From NCBI RefSeq assembly GCF_026248685.1, contig NZ_CP111036.1, forward strand, positions 682,001 to 746,000: a stretch of DNA of 64,000 nt, read 5' to 3'. Every line of letters begins with the position of its first letter. The stretch's first letter is position 1. The notes beneath the pieces were generated by a model, which was not told where the DNA came from, ran no database searches, and was given only the letters and a program-made list of their open reading frames with translations. This document shows positions 52,017 to 60,774 of the stretch, piece after piece. This DNA is from Haladaptatus caseinilyticus. Its GTDB lineage: Archaea; Halobacteriota; Halobacteria; Halobacteriales; Haladaptataceae. Position numbers and translations under genes: made by a program.

Positions 52017-53333
52017 GTGACCACGAGCATACGACGGGCGGCAGCGTTCGCGGCAGTCGGAACGGTAGCCCTCGTTGGATCGGTGCTGGTGGCGGGCGTG
52101 GCCGCACTGTTCGCCGCAATCGGTGCGCTCGCGCTTGTCGTTGACGATGGGGTCGTGTTCGACCTGTTCGCACGGCCCAGTGACCGCAGTGAAGGGAGGC
52201 TTCGCGGCCTCGCTGCATTCTCCTTCGCCACCGCAGGGCTGGCCATGCTCGTCATCGTCGTCGATCTACCGACACGCGTGTTCGTCGCCGCCGTCTGTCT
52301 GCTCGTCTATGGAAACCTGGTCGAACAAGTCGCCCGTTCGTGGAGTAATACGGCGATCACCGCGACAGCAGGTTTCACGGTCGGTGGTTTCGTCGCGGCG
52401 TTCGCTGCGCAGGTCGTCGTTTTGACCGTCAGCGATGCACCGATCGATTCGATGATACCCATCCTCATTTTCCTCGCCGCGAGCGGCGCACTCCTAGCAG
52501 GACTGCTCCGCTCCGTCCTGTTCGAGCGCGACGACCCACTGGTGATGTTCTCCGTGGCGCTCCTCCTGTGGCTGTTCGCCGACCTCACCGTGACGGTGAC
52601 GCCGCTCGAAGTCGCGATAGCGATCGCCGTCACGGTCGGCTTTGGCTACATCTCGTGGGCGCTCGATGCCGCTTCCGTAACCGGGATGCTCACCGGCGTT
52701 CTCCTCGCGCTGCTCACCATCGTCCTCGGTGGCTACCCGTGGTTCGCCGTCCTCATCTCGTTTTTCGCGTTGGGGGCGCTGTCCACGAAGTTCCGCTACG
52801 AACAGAAGCGGGAGAACGGCGTCGCGGAAGCCAACGAAGGCGCACGTGGAGGTGGAAACGTTCTCGGAAATGCCGCAGTCGCACTGTTCGCAGTGCTGGC
52901 GTTTGCTGCCAGTGATCGCTTACCCGTCGCCAATACCGTCTTTCTCTTCGCGTTCGCGGGAAGCATCGCAACCGCGATGAGTGACACCCTCTCCAGCGAA
53001 ATCGGGGGCGTGTTCGATAACCCACGGCTCATTACCACGCTCAAACGCGTCGAACCGGGTACCGACGGAGGCGTCACGTGGCAAGGCGAGTTGGCCGGTG
53101 CCCTCGGGGCGATCGTCGTCGCAGTCATCGCCGTCACGTTGTTCGGGACGATCGGACCGCTCGGCGGCATCGTCATCGCGATGGCCGGTATCGGTGGGAT
53201 GACCGTCGACAGCCTCCTCGGTGCGACTATCGAAGGAGAGAGAATCGGGAATCAGAGCGTCAACTTCCTCGCGACGCTCTCGGGAGCGCTCTTGGGTGCG
53301 GGGCTCTCGCTGCTGGTAGGGCTACCGGCGTGA
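52017..53333 (+). CDS. DUF92 membrane protein, polyprenyl/phytyl phosphate kinase-like
   Basis: 438 residues with about a dozen membrane helices. The C-terminal half has the DUF92 (TIGR00297) pattern: GALSTKFRYEQKRENGVAEA, GNAAVALFAVLAFA, SIATAMSDTLSSEIGGVFDN and GMTVDSLLGATIEG. Relatives include phytyl-phosphate kinase VTE6 of plants and proteins grouped with dolichol kinases, so isoprenoid phosphorylation is a reasonable guess next to cis-prenyltransferase genes. Start GTG at 52017, about 26 bases after a TATA-like attaag; the gene end overlaps the next gene by 4 bases (GTGA). Confidence 0.8.
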   Translation: MTTSIRRAAAFAAVGTVALVGSVLVAGVAALFAAIGALALVVDDGVVFDLFARPSDRSEGRLRGLAAFSFATAGLAMLVIVVDLPTRVFVAAVCLLVYGNLVEQVARSWSNTAITATAGFTVGGFVAAFAAQVVVLTVSDAPIDSMIPILIFLAASGALLAGLLRSVLFERDDPLVMFSVALLLWLFADLTVTVTPLEVAIAIAVTVGFGYISWALDAASVTGMLTGVLLALLTIVLGGYPWFAVLISFFALGALSTKFRYEQKRENGVAEANEGARGGGNVLGNAAVALFAVLAFAASDRLPVANTVFLFAFAGSIATAMSDTLSSEIGGVFDNPRLITTLKRVEPGTDGGVTWQGELAGALGAIVVAVIAVTLFGTIGPLGGIVIAMAGIGGMTVDSLLGATIEGERIGNQSVNFLATLSGALLGAGLSLLVGLPA

Positions 53334-53746
53334 TTCGGGAAGCGACCACTGCTGACCTTCCACGTCTGCGTACGATTCGGACGTGGCTCGCCGAACCGGC
53401 ACCGGAACTGTTAGAAACAGCGCTTTCGGGGGGCGGACTCGCCTTCGTTTCGACTGCAGAGGGTCGGCCGGTCGGCTACGTCCTGCTGATGATTTCGGAC
53501 GACGCGTACCTCGCAGAGCTCGTCGTCGAGCCGATGCATCGTCGAGAAGGGCGGGCCACGGAGCTGTTGAAAACAGCGATGGCGATGGCACGGGAACGGG
53601 ACTGTGAACACGTTTCGCTTACGGTGCACGAAGCGAACGAATCAGCACGGATGCTGTACGAATCGTTTGGGTTCGAGTTGTGGCGAACAGTGTCGGATTA
53701 CTACGCCGATGGCGGAACTGCCCTCGTGTATGGAAAACGTTGCTAA
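53330..53746 (+). CDS. GNAT family N-acetyltransferase (RimI-like)
   Basis: 138 residues from a GTG at 53330 that overlaps the DUF92 stop. The acetyl-CoA motif is VEPMHRREGRATELLKTAMA and the C-terminal motif is VHEANESARMLYESFGFELW, which fits RimI-type protein or metabolite acetyltransferases. Acceptor unknown. It ends 4 bases inside the convergent dnaG end. Confidence 0.88.
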   Translation: MIREATTADLPRLRTIRTWLAEPAPELLETALSGGGLAFVSTAEGRPVGYVLLMISDDAYLAELVVEPMHRREGRATELLKTAMAMARERDCEHVSLTVHEANESARMLYESFGFELWRTVSDYYADGGTALVYGKRC

Positions 53747-55128
53747 AGCTGGTCCACCGTCAAGATACGAACCGTCGTCGGTTTTTTGACGAATTCGCCC
53801 TCGTCACGGGCGACGATCTGTTCGACGCCACGTTGGGCCGAAATGTCCAAGATTCGCTGACTGAGCGTTCCATCGAACACGACAGCGTGTGGAACGGACT
53901 CCGCACGTTCGATGGCGTCGAAGGTTTCGGCGGCGGGTGCTTCCGCGAGAATCGAATAGTCATCGTCCAGCAATCGTACCGTCTCGGATTCGGCCTCGAT
54001 GACCGTCCTCGCATGGCTTCGGATCGTTTGTGGTTCGCGGTCCGGAGTGTCGAGGTCGGTTGCATCGTCCAACGGTTCCGATTCGACAGCCTCGGCCACG
54101 AGTGAGTCGTCTTCGGCGACCGCCGATTCGTCGTCTGACTTCGATTCGCTCCCGTGGGACGTGTCGGCAACGGTTTCGCCAGTTTCGACTTCGGCACTGG
54201 ATTCGACCCCGTCGTCGGGCGAGTCCGTGGTCGATGGCTCGATGGGACGTTCGGTATCCGTCTCGTCGTTTTCGGGAGCAGGAAGCGCACTACCGTCCGT
54301 CGCGGCGGCGAACTGTGTCTCGTCGCGTTCGAATCGGTCGAGTGGGCGTTTCTTTCGGAGGGCGGACATCACCTCGTCGCGAGAGAGGTCTTCCACGGAT
54401 TTCCCGTCGGGGGCGACGGCCACGTAGTCGATATCACCGACCTGTTCGAGTTCCTTCAGGATGAGGTCACCGCCACGATCACCATCGAGAAACGCGGTCG
54501 TCGTGCACTCCTGCGTGAGGTCTGCGACGGCATCCGGGACGTTCGTTCCTTCCACTGCAATGGCGTTTTTGACGCCGTATCGGAGAAGCGTCAACACGTC
54601 CGCGCGACCTTCGACGACGATGATGGCGTCGGTGTTCGTGACGTTCGGTCCGGCCGGAAAGCCTTCGTATTCGGTGATGTCTTCGACGCGGATGCTCTGG
54701 CGGACTTCGGCCAGGATCTCACGACTCGTCATTACGTCGTCATCGAACGACGACGACAGGAGTTCCTTTGCGCGGTCGACGACTTCCCTCCGCTTCGCGG
54801 TTCTGACGTCTTCGATGTTGGCGATGCTGACGCTCGCGCGACACGGGCCGACGCGCTCGATAGTCTCGAGTGACGCCGCGAGGATCGCCGTTTCGACTTT
54901 GTCGAGACTGCTGGCGATGGTGACGGTACCGAACGATTGGCCGTGTTCGCTCTCGACGCGCACGTCGATACGGCCAACTTTCGAGGACTGCTGGAGGTCC
55001 CGTAAATCGAGGTCGTCGCCCAGCAGCCCTTCGGTTTGCCCGAAGATCGCGCCGACGACGTCACTCCGTTCCACCACCCCGTCGGCGGTAATGTCTGCGT
55101 GAATGAGGTATTTCGCTGTATCGTCCAT
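53743..55128 (-). CDS. dnaG: Archaeal DnaG primase-like protein
   Basis: 461 residues. The TOPRIM domain has the catalytic glutamate in IIVVEGRADVLTLLRYG and the DxD in FLDGDRGGDL. The archaeal DnaG N-terminal segment (KYLIHADITADGVVERSDVV) is present. After the TOPRIM domain lies a long acidic low-complexity linker (about 300-400, rich in E, D, S and T) before a conserved C-terminal region (FDAIERAESVPHAVVFDGTL). In archaea DnaG is tied to the exosome as well as to priming. Start at 55128. A 4-base convergent overlap with the GNAT gene occurs at its end. Confidence 0.93.
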   Translation of the reverse strand: MDDTAKYLIHADITADGVVERSDVVGAIFGQTEGLLGDDLDLRDLQQSSKVGRIDVRVESEHGQSFGTVTIASSLDKVETAILAASLETIERVGPCRASVSIANIEDVRTAKRREVVDRAKELLSSSFDDDVMTSREILAEVRQSIRVEDITEYEGFPAGPNVTNTDAIIVVEGRADVLTLLRYGVKNAIAVEGTNVPDAVADLTQECTTTAFLDGDRGGDLILKELEQVGDIDYVAVAPDGKSVEDLSRDEVMSALRKKRPLDRFERDETQFAAATDGSALPAPENDETDTERPIEPSTTDSPDDGVESSAEVETGETVADTSHGSESKSDDESAVAEDDSLVAEAVESEPLDDATDLDTPDREPQTIRSHARTVIEAESETVRLLDDDYSILAEAPAAETFDAIERAESVPHAVVFDGTLSQRILDISAQRGVEQIVARDEGEFVKKPTTVRILTVDQL

Positions 55129-55312
55129 GAGTGATGAACTGCCCCTGTGAAGGGCGTGATTGTGATGCGTCCATGAGCCGTGCCATGGATACGTCTCATT
55201 TTCGCGCTTGAACGCTGAAATAGCTGTCGTCACCAGCGTTCTCTCCTTCGATTTTGCGTCAATTTTTGCGAAAATTGAGAAAATTATTACAATATTTGAG
55301 CAGAATGTATGA

Positions 55313-56038
55313 TCAGCCGTCCAGCCCCGCCAATCGTTCTGCACCGTTGACAAGTGATGATTCCGGAGTATCGGGGTCATCGTGTTCGTAGATTATCCAT
55401 TCAGCCCCAGCCCGGAGAGCAGCGTTCACGCAATCCGCCACGTTCACATCGCCCTCGCCGAGTTCGACCGGTGAGCCATCGGCAGTGTCCTTCAGATGAA
55501 CCAACGGAACGTTTCCGGCAAGACAGTCGAGAAGCGAATACGGGTCACGGCCCGCGGCGACGACCCAACCCACGTCGAGCTCGATATGAACGTCGGACTC
55601 CGCGATGAAGGCGTCAAAACCGGTCCTGTCGCCGATTTCAGCGAACTCGTGGTCGTGGTTGTGATAGCAGAGTGTCGAACCATGTGCTTCGACCCGTTCC
55701 GCGAGGGCATCGAGTCGATGTGCAGTTTCCGTCGCCGTCGTCTCGCTGTCGAAGTTCGATTCGTCCAGATACGGCACGACGAGCCTGTCACAACCTATTT
55801 TGTGATACGTTTTCACTACCGCCTCCGTGTTTGATTCGAGTTCCTCGATCGGGACGTGTGCCCCAGCGGCGTCGAGTCCCGCAGTATCGAGTGCATCTGC
55901 CACGATTTCGGGGTCGGAATCACCTAACCCCGCGAACTCCACGCCGTCGAATTCGGTCTCGCCGACGCGGGCGAGCAGGTCGGGGAGCGATTCGTCCAGT
56001 TCACGGAGCGTGTACAACTGAATCGCAGTGCGTGCCAT
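55313..56038 (-). CDS. Sugar phosphate isomerase/epimerase, AP endonuclease 2-like TIM barrel
   Basis: 241 residues. TIM-barrel family with the N-terminal AIQLYTLRELDESLPDLLAR, metal ligands suggested by LCYHNHDHEF, HIELDVGWVVAAG, PLVHLKDTADG and the final WIIYEHDDPD. Such enzymes isomerise sugars or related polyols. Substrate unknown. Confidence 0.87.
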   Translation of the reverse strand: MARTAIQLYTLRELDESLPDLLARVGETEFDGVEFAGLGDSDPEIVADALDTAGLDAAGAHVPIEELESNTEAVVKTYHKIGCDRLVVPYLDESNFDSETTATETAHRLDALAERVEAHGSTLCYHNHDHEFAEIGDRTGFDAFIAESDVHIELDVGWVVAAGRDPYSLLDCLAGNVPLVHLKDTADGSPVELGEGDVNVADCVNAALRAGAEWIIYEHDDPDTPESSLVNGAERLAGLDG

Positions 56039-56201
56039 GGCGCTTCTGGGTCTTCTACGGTGTTAGCCGTTGTCACTAGATTCGAGCGATCAGTTCGGCA
56101 ATGAACGGGACTGGAGTAGTTTTGAAGACAAATTTTCTTCGAAGGCGTATTTCGAAAGTGATTGGTAAATCTTATCATCTCGCGGTCAGACAGTTGGGTC
56201 G

Positions 56202-56414
56202 ATGAATAACGACTCCGCACGAATCGGTTGGATGGTCGTTTTCGCGGTGATTATCGCGTTGACGATACCGTGGTTTCTCTGGGGAGACGGGCAAGTACTG
56301 TACGGTCTGCCGGTGTGGCTTTGGTGGCACATCGGATGGATGGCGGTCGTGTCACTCGTGTTCAAACTGTTCGCGGACCGAGCGTGGGGACTCGGCATTG
56401 AGGAGAGCATATGA
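56202..56414 (+). CDS. DUF3311 small membrane protein
   Basis: 70 residues with two membrane helices (IGWMVVFAVIIALTIPWFLW and LWWHIGWMAVVSLVFKLFA). DUF3311 genes are regularly found just ahead of sodium-solute symporter genes, as here, and overlap them (4 bases). Presumably it assists the transporter. Confidence 0.85.
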   Translation: MNNDSARIGWMVVFAVIIALTIPWFLWGDGQVLYGLPVWLWWHIGWMAVVSLVFKLFADRAWGLGIEESI

Positions 56415-57877
56415 ACGAGACGACGCTCCAATTGGGCATCGTCGGCGGGTATCTCCTCCTTTCACTGCTCGTTGGCCTGTTGGCGTATCGACTGACCGAC
56501 CGAAGTGCGGAGGATTACTACCTCGCCAGTCGAACGCTCGGGACCGTCGTCCTACTGTTCACCACGTTCGCGACGCTCCTGTCGGCGTTCACGTTCTTCG
56601 GGGGACCGAACCTCGCCTACGGCTCCGGACCGGAGTGGATCCTCGTGATGGGGCTGATGGACGGCGTGCTGTTCGCCGTGCTGTGGTACGTCGTCGGCTA
56701 CAAGCAGTGGCTTCTCGGACGGGAACACGGCTACGTCACCCTCGGGGAGATGCTCGGTGACCGATTCGGGTCACCTTTGCTCCGTGGACTCATCGCCGGA
56801 ATCAGTCTGTTCTGGCTGTTCCCATACGTGATGCTCCAGCAGGTTGGGGCGGGAACCGCGCTGGAGGCGCTGACCGGCGGCGAGCTCTCCTACGCGATGG
56901 GTGCAGGTCTGGTGACGGTGTTCATGATAGCCTACGTCGTTCTCGCGGGAATGCGCGGTATCGCGTGGACGGACACGCTGCAAGGGGCGTTCATGCTCGT
57001 GATGGTCTGGGCCGCCGTGCTCTGGGTGCTCGCCGAACTGGGCGGGATGAGTTCTGCGACTGCAACCCTCGCCGAATCGAATCCCGAATTCCTCTCGCTC
57101 GGCGGCGGCGTGTACTCCCCACAGTGGATGCTCTCGCAGGCCATCGGCATCGCCTTCGGCGTGGCGATGTTCCCGCAGGTCAACCAGCGGTTCTTCGTCG
57201 CCGGGTCGAAGAAAGTGCTGAAACGAACCTTTTCGCTGTGGCCGATTATGGTCGTCCTGCTGTTCGTCCCGGCGTTCATGCTCGGCGCGTGGGCGCGCGG
57301 CCTGCCAATCGACGCCGCAGACCAGAACGTCCTTTCCGTCCTGCTCGCCGAGTACGCACCGGCGTGGTTCGCCGCGCTGGTCGTCGCGGGTGCGATGGCC
57401 GCGATGATGTCCTCGTCCGATTCGATGCTGCTCTCCGGGTCGTCCTATTTCACCCGCGACCTCTACCGTCCGTTCGTCAACCCAAACGCCAGCGACGGTT
57501 GGGAGGACACCCTCGGCCGAATCGGCGTCGCCGTCTTCGCACTCGCCGCGTTCGTCGCGAGCCTCTACACGCCGAAAGCCATCGTCGAAATCGGTTCGAC
57601 TGCCTTCGGCGGGTTCGCTCAACTCGCACTTCCCGTCATCGTCGCGCTCTACTGGTCGCGGGTGACACGAGTGGGGATGTACTTCGGCATCGTCGGCAGT
57701 CAAGTGTTCTACCTCGCAAGTGTGTTCCTGCCGTTCGTGCCCGGCAGTTACGCCGGATGGCTGGCATCGGTCGTCGGCATGGTCGTCGGACTGGTGCTGA
57801 CGGTCTCCGTTTCGACCGTTACGTCGCACGCATTCAACGAGGAGACGAATCTCTACTTCGACCTACAAGCCGATTAG
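56411..57877 (+). CDS. Sodium:solute symporter family transporter
   Basis: 488 residues with about 13 helices. SSS-family markers include QLGIVGGYLLLSLLVGLLAY, DRSAEDYYLASRTLG at the start, FTTFATLLSAFTFFGGPNLA and the helix with MAAMMSSSDSMLLSGSSYFT. It imports a solute with sodium; pairing with DUF3311 points to a small organic acid or sugar-type substrate, which cannot be fixed. It overlaps DUF3311 at its start. Confidence 0.9.
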   Translation: MNETTLQLGIVGGYLLLSLLVGLLAYRLTDRSAEDYYLASRTLGTVVLLFTTFATLLSAFTFFGGPNLAYGSGPEWILVMGLMDGVLFAVLWYVVGYKQWLLGREHGYVTLGEMLGDRFGSPLLRGLIAGISLFWLFPYVMLQQVGAGTALEALTGGELSYAMGAGLVTVFMIAYVVLAGMRGIAWTDTLQGAFMLVMVWAAVLWVLAELGGMSSATATLAESNPEFLSLGGGVYSPQWMLSQAIGIAFGVAMFPQVNQRFFVAGSKKVLKRTFSLWPIMVVLLFVPAFMLGAWARGLPIDAADQNVLSVLLAEYAPAWFAALVVAGAMAAMMSSSDSMLLSGSSYFTRDLYRPFVNPNASDGWEDTLGRIGVAVFALAAFVASLYTPKAIVEIGSTAFGGFAQLALPVIVALYWSRVTRVGMYFGIVGSQVFYLASVFLPFVPGSYAGWLASVVGMVVGLVLTVSVSTVTSHAFNEETNLYFDLQAD

Positions 57878-58500
57878 TTGGAAACGCGGATTTTTGATCG
57901 CTGAGTTTTCTGGGATCGCTTTTCAGAAGTTGCATGGAGTCTTGATCGGTACTCTATTACTTCAGGGATAGCTGTTGCCGACAACAAACGAAGCCACCGG
58001 AAGAGCTTCGCTCTTCCGAGGCCGTCATCCGCTAAGGAACCGCCACCGCCGGTTTCCCCACTCTTCCCCGCCAGCGCGTTCGCACTCGTGACGAACGAAG
58101 TGAGGTACGAGTACGACTCCGCGCTGGCGGGGCCATCCGGATGGCCGATCAAGCAATGTGGCGCGCACTGACGTGGCGTCGAGTACACGGTCGTCCGAGA
58201 CGCCATCGTCGGAGCTGTGCGAGGGATGAGCGAAGCGAATCGGTTGGGGAGGGTGTGGCTGTCGCGGGACGGTGGCGGTGGCCGTTTGATTGGAGTCGGC
58301 GATACCTAGCGACAAATTGGCACCACCCTCTGTCACCCGTAGCACGCGTACACCGATGGTAGCTACTCGCTGTTCGTTTCGTCGCGGTGGCTTCCAGTTA
58401 TCATGAAGAAGTTCTGAAACACCAAATTCGACACACAAGAGACACGCGAGCCGAGAGAGTTGACGACGAGTTTAAATCTACTTCATGAGAACCGACTTGT
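57878..58500. other. Long gene-free, hairpin-rich region
   Basis: 623 bases with no recognised gene. The left part holds three adjoining stem-loops (see the structured element). The right part (58220-58300) contains a GC-rich stretch (gagcgaagcgaatcggttgg, then ggagggtgtgg). I have the impression of such sequence in haloarchaeal intergenic regions, but cannot confirm it is a dispersed repeat. A TATA-like tttaaatcta near 58470 would serve the following regulator gene. Confidence 0.5.
57998..58146. ncRNA. Structured element of three adjoining hairpins (candidate ncRNA)
   Basis: Hairpin 1: CGGAAGAGC (57998-58006), loop TTC, GCTCTTCCG (58010-58018). Hairpin 2: CCCCGCCAGCGCG (58066-58078) pairs perfectly over 13 bases with CGCGCTGGCGGGG (58120-58132); inside it ACTCGT (58084-58089) pairs with ACGAGT (58107-58112). 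Hairpin 3: GGCCATCCGGATGGCC (58131-58146), a perfect palindrome that shares two bases with arm 2. The strand is not decided because each arm pairs equally well on both. It could be a non-coding RNA, a transcription-end structure or a decayed mobile element. Confidence 0.45.
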
Positions 58501-59394
58501 ATGCAAACACACATCGTTCCGGTCGGATTCGACTACGACCGGCTTATCGCGCCACTCGTGCGCGACCAACTCGACGTCGACCGCGTTATCCTCCTCGAAG
58601 GCGCGGTCGGAAGCGAGGCAAACGTCGAGTACTCCCGCAACCTCTCTCGAAAGCTCGGCAAGGATTTCGAGAACCTACTTGGTGCGGAGACGGAGCGAGT
58701 GGTGTTGGAGGATGTCTACGACTACGACGCAGCGTTCGAACAAGCCTACGACCGAATCAACACGGAACTCGACGCGGGCGGGGAAATTTGGGTGAACGTC
58801 AGTTCGATGCCACGAACGGTGAGTTTCGCCTTTGCGACCGCGGCCCACTCCATCATGGTCGAGCGAGAGAGCGATCGTCAGAAGATACACACCTACTACA
58901 CGGCTCCGGAGAAATATTTGGAAACCGAGCTCGCCGAGGAACTGCGGGAGGAAATCGACTTGCTCGCGTCGGTGCGCGACGGCGACGTGGACGAAGCGCG
59001 AATCGAGATCCGACTCGAAAGCGCCCGAGATCTGCTTTCGGAGTTCGACGAGCGGGGAACGACCATCGGCGCGAAGGAAATCGATGGACGACACATCGTG
59101 GAACTACCGGTCGCCTCGTTTTCGAACGTCAAACCCTTCGAGGAACTCATTCTGTTTACGCTCGGGGAACACGGCGAGTTCGAAAGCGTGAGCGAACTCG
59201 CCCAAGCGCTCTCCAAGGATCTGAACGAGGAGTACACCGACAGCTTCAGGTCGAAAGTCATCTACAACGTCGATAGATTGGGTCCGGGCGGGAAAGGCTA
59301 TATCGAGCAGGAAGAGCACGGGAAGTCCCACCGAACGCGACTCTCCCGAATAGGGGAGTTGTGGGTACGATCCCATACGAACGGCGAAATGTAG
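58501..59394 (+). CDS. HFX_2341-type regulator with CARF-like domain
   Basis: 297 residues. The N-terminal Rossmann-like half (HIVPVGFDYDRLIAPLVRDQ, VILLEGAVGSEANVEYSRNL, IWVNVSSMPRTVSFAFATAA) resembles CARF domains, which bind cyclic oligoadenylates or other nucleotides in CRISPR-linked regulators. The C-terminal half is a winged-helix DNA-binding domain (FEELILFTLGEHGEFESVSE, continuing SKVIYNVDRLGPGGKGYIEQ). I place it in the HFX_2341 transcriptional regulator family (DUF6293) from memory. No CRISPR array or cas gene is in the window. Confidence 0.8.
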   Translation: MQTHIVPVGFDYDRLIAPLVRDQLDVDRVILLEGAVGSEANVEYSRNLSRKLGKDFENLLGAETERVVLEDVYDYDAAFEQAYDRINTELDAGGEIWVNVSSMPRTVSFAFATAAHSIMVERESDRQKIHTYYTAPEKYLETELAEELREEIDLLASVRDGDVDEARIEIRLESARDLLSEFDERGTTIGAKEIDGRHIVELPVASFSNVKPFEELILFTLGEHGEFESVSELAQALSKDLNEEYTDSFRSKVIYNVDRLGPGGKGYIEQEEHGKSHRTRLSRIGELWVRSHTNGEM

Positions 59395-59475
59395 ACCAGC
59401 ACGGGTTCGAGAGGGCAAGACGTGCCCCACGAGCGGCGAGTGCGAACCGGACCGATCATTCTCCCCGTTTCCGTT

Positions 59476-59787
59476 CTACCAGCCTGCGTTCCATTCTTCG
59501 CGGAGTTCGTCCAAGAGGCCCTCCGACTCCAGCGCTGCTATCCCTTCCTCTGCGAGCGTCCACTGCCCTCCATGACGGTGTAACAGCCCGTCGTCGGCTA
59601 AACGGGTCAGTACCGGCCCGATACTTCCATCGGAAATCCCCGTTCCATCTCGAATTTCGTTTCGGGTATATGCATGGCCATCGTTCGCGGCGAGAAACGC
59701 CATCGCACGGCGACCGTTCGTCCCTTCCTTGACAATCAACGAAACTTTCGACGGTTGATTCAAATCATCATCGTTCCCGAACGTCAT
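59476..59787 (-). CDS. Winged-helix transcriptional regulator
   Basis: 103 residues from ATG 59787. A MarR-like fold: NGRRAMAFLAANDGHAYTRN, EIRDGTGISDGSIGPVLTRL (recognition helix), ADDGLLHRHGGQWTLAEEG. A TATA-like cattttagta about 26 bases upstream would make the transcript leaderless at this ATG; an earlier in-frame start is not favoured. Target unknown. Confidence 0.8.
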   Translation of the reverse strand: MTFGNDDDLNQPSKVSLIVKEGTNGRRAMAFLAANDGHAYTRNEIRDGTGISDGSIGPVLTRLADDGLLHRHGGQWTLAEEGIAALESEGLLDELREEWNAGW

Positions 59788-59924
59788 GGTAGTTATTCGC
59801 ACGGGCATCTACTAAAATGTACTCTCGGATACAGTGATAATCGGGAGTACATCTCGGATACTGACGAACGGCGATGTCCCGAGGAGTTTCGTTTCACGAC
59901 AGTTCGGCCGTCTACCGAACGTCG

Positions 59925-60638
59925 TCAGTTCGGTCGCTCCAATTTCTCGACTCGCGTCGTGAGCGCCAGGAAGGTCGCCAACAGGGTCAGCGTAACCGCA
60001 CCCGCCGCCGCGATTTCGTGGGCCGGTGTCGGATGGCTGTACCCGACAGCAAGCACCTCCTGCGCCGGAAGTGCGGTGTGGTGTGGTGTCCCGACGATGG
60101 GAAGAAAGTAGTCCACGATATCGTTTCCGCCGTACCAGAGGACGGCGACGAAGACGGCACCGACCGGAAAGTCGCTGTAGCGGTGGATGAGAAACGCCTC
60201 GGCGACCATTCCGAGGTGACTGACGAACAGGAACGTGTACATCGGCCAGCCGACCCCGATGAAACCCGAAAAGAACGCCGCAAGGACGAACGGCGTCCAC
60301 GCTCCGAGCTTGATACAGCCGAAGAACGCGAGAGCATTCACCCACTCCGTGTTTCGGTCGAGTTTCCACAGGCCGAGCGAGAGCGCGATAAACAGCGTGG
60401 CGACCGGACTGTCAGGGACGAATAGCCACGTTTCGGGGGGTTCGACCGCGAACTGCCACGTTATGAGTGGGTCGGAGAGCGGAAGCGGATGAAAGCCGTA
60501 GTACCAGAAACCGAACACCGTACCGACGAGGTTGATAGCGACGATGGCCCACGCCATTCGAAGGCCGAAATCCTCCAGCCACTGCGGAAGCGGCGCGACG
60601 TACCACGGGAGATCATCTCGGGCCGGAAGGTCGGTCAT
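59925..60638 (-). CDS. DUF1405 membrane protein
   Basis: 237 residues with about six membrane helices. Family features: WAIVAINLVGTVFGFWYYGF at the start and NALAFFGCIKLGAWTPFVLAA, then VSHLGMVAEAFLIHRYSDFP in the middle. Function unknown. A second DUF1405 gene lies at 62286-62915, so the window has two paralogues. Confidence 0.86.
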   Translation of the reverse strand: MTDLPARDDLPWYVAPLPQWLEDFGLRMAWAIVAINLVGTVFGFWYYGFHPLPLSDPLITWQFAVEPPETWLFVPDSPVATLFIALSLGLWKLDRNTEWVNALAFFGCIKLGAWTPFVLAAFFSGFIGVGWPMYTFLFVSHLGMVAEAFLIHRYSDFPVGAVFVAVLWYGGNDIVDYFLPIVGTPHHTALPAQEVLAVGYSHPTPAHEIAAAGAVTLTLLATFLALTTRVEKLERPN

Positions 60639-60774
60639 ACTCGCGGGCACGGATGGTCGAGGCAAAGAGCCTTCGATACGGTTCAGAGGACGCGATTTTG
60701 GACCGGACGAGCGACGAATCGCGGAACGCCGAGCAATCGGTACGTCTTAAGCCCCACGTTCGTTAGGGACAACC

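Noticed and set aside
58025-58438. 137-residue minus-strand frame over the hairpin region
   Set aside because: The DNA is dominated by inverted repeats and the translation has no plausible domain.
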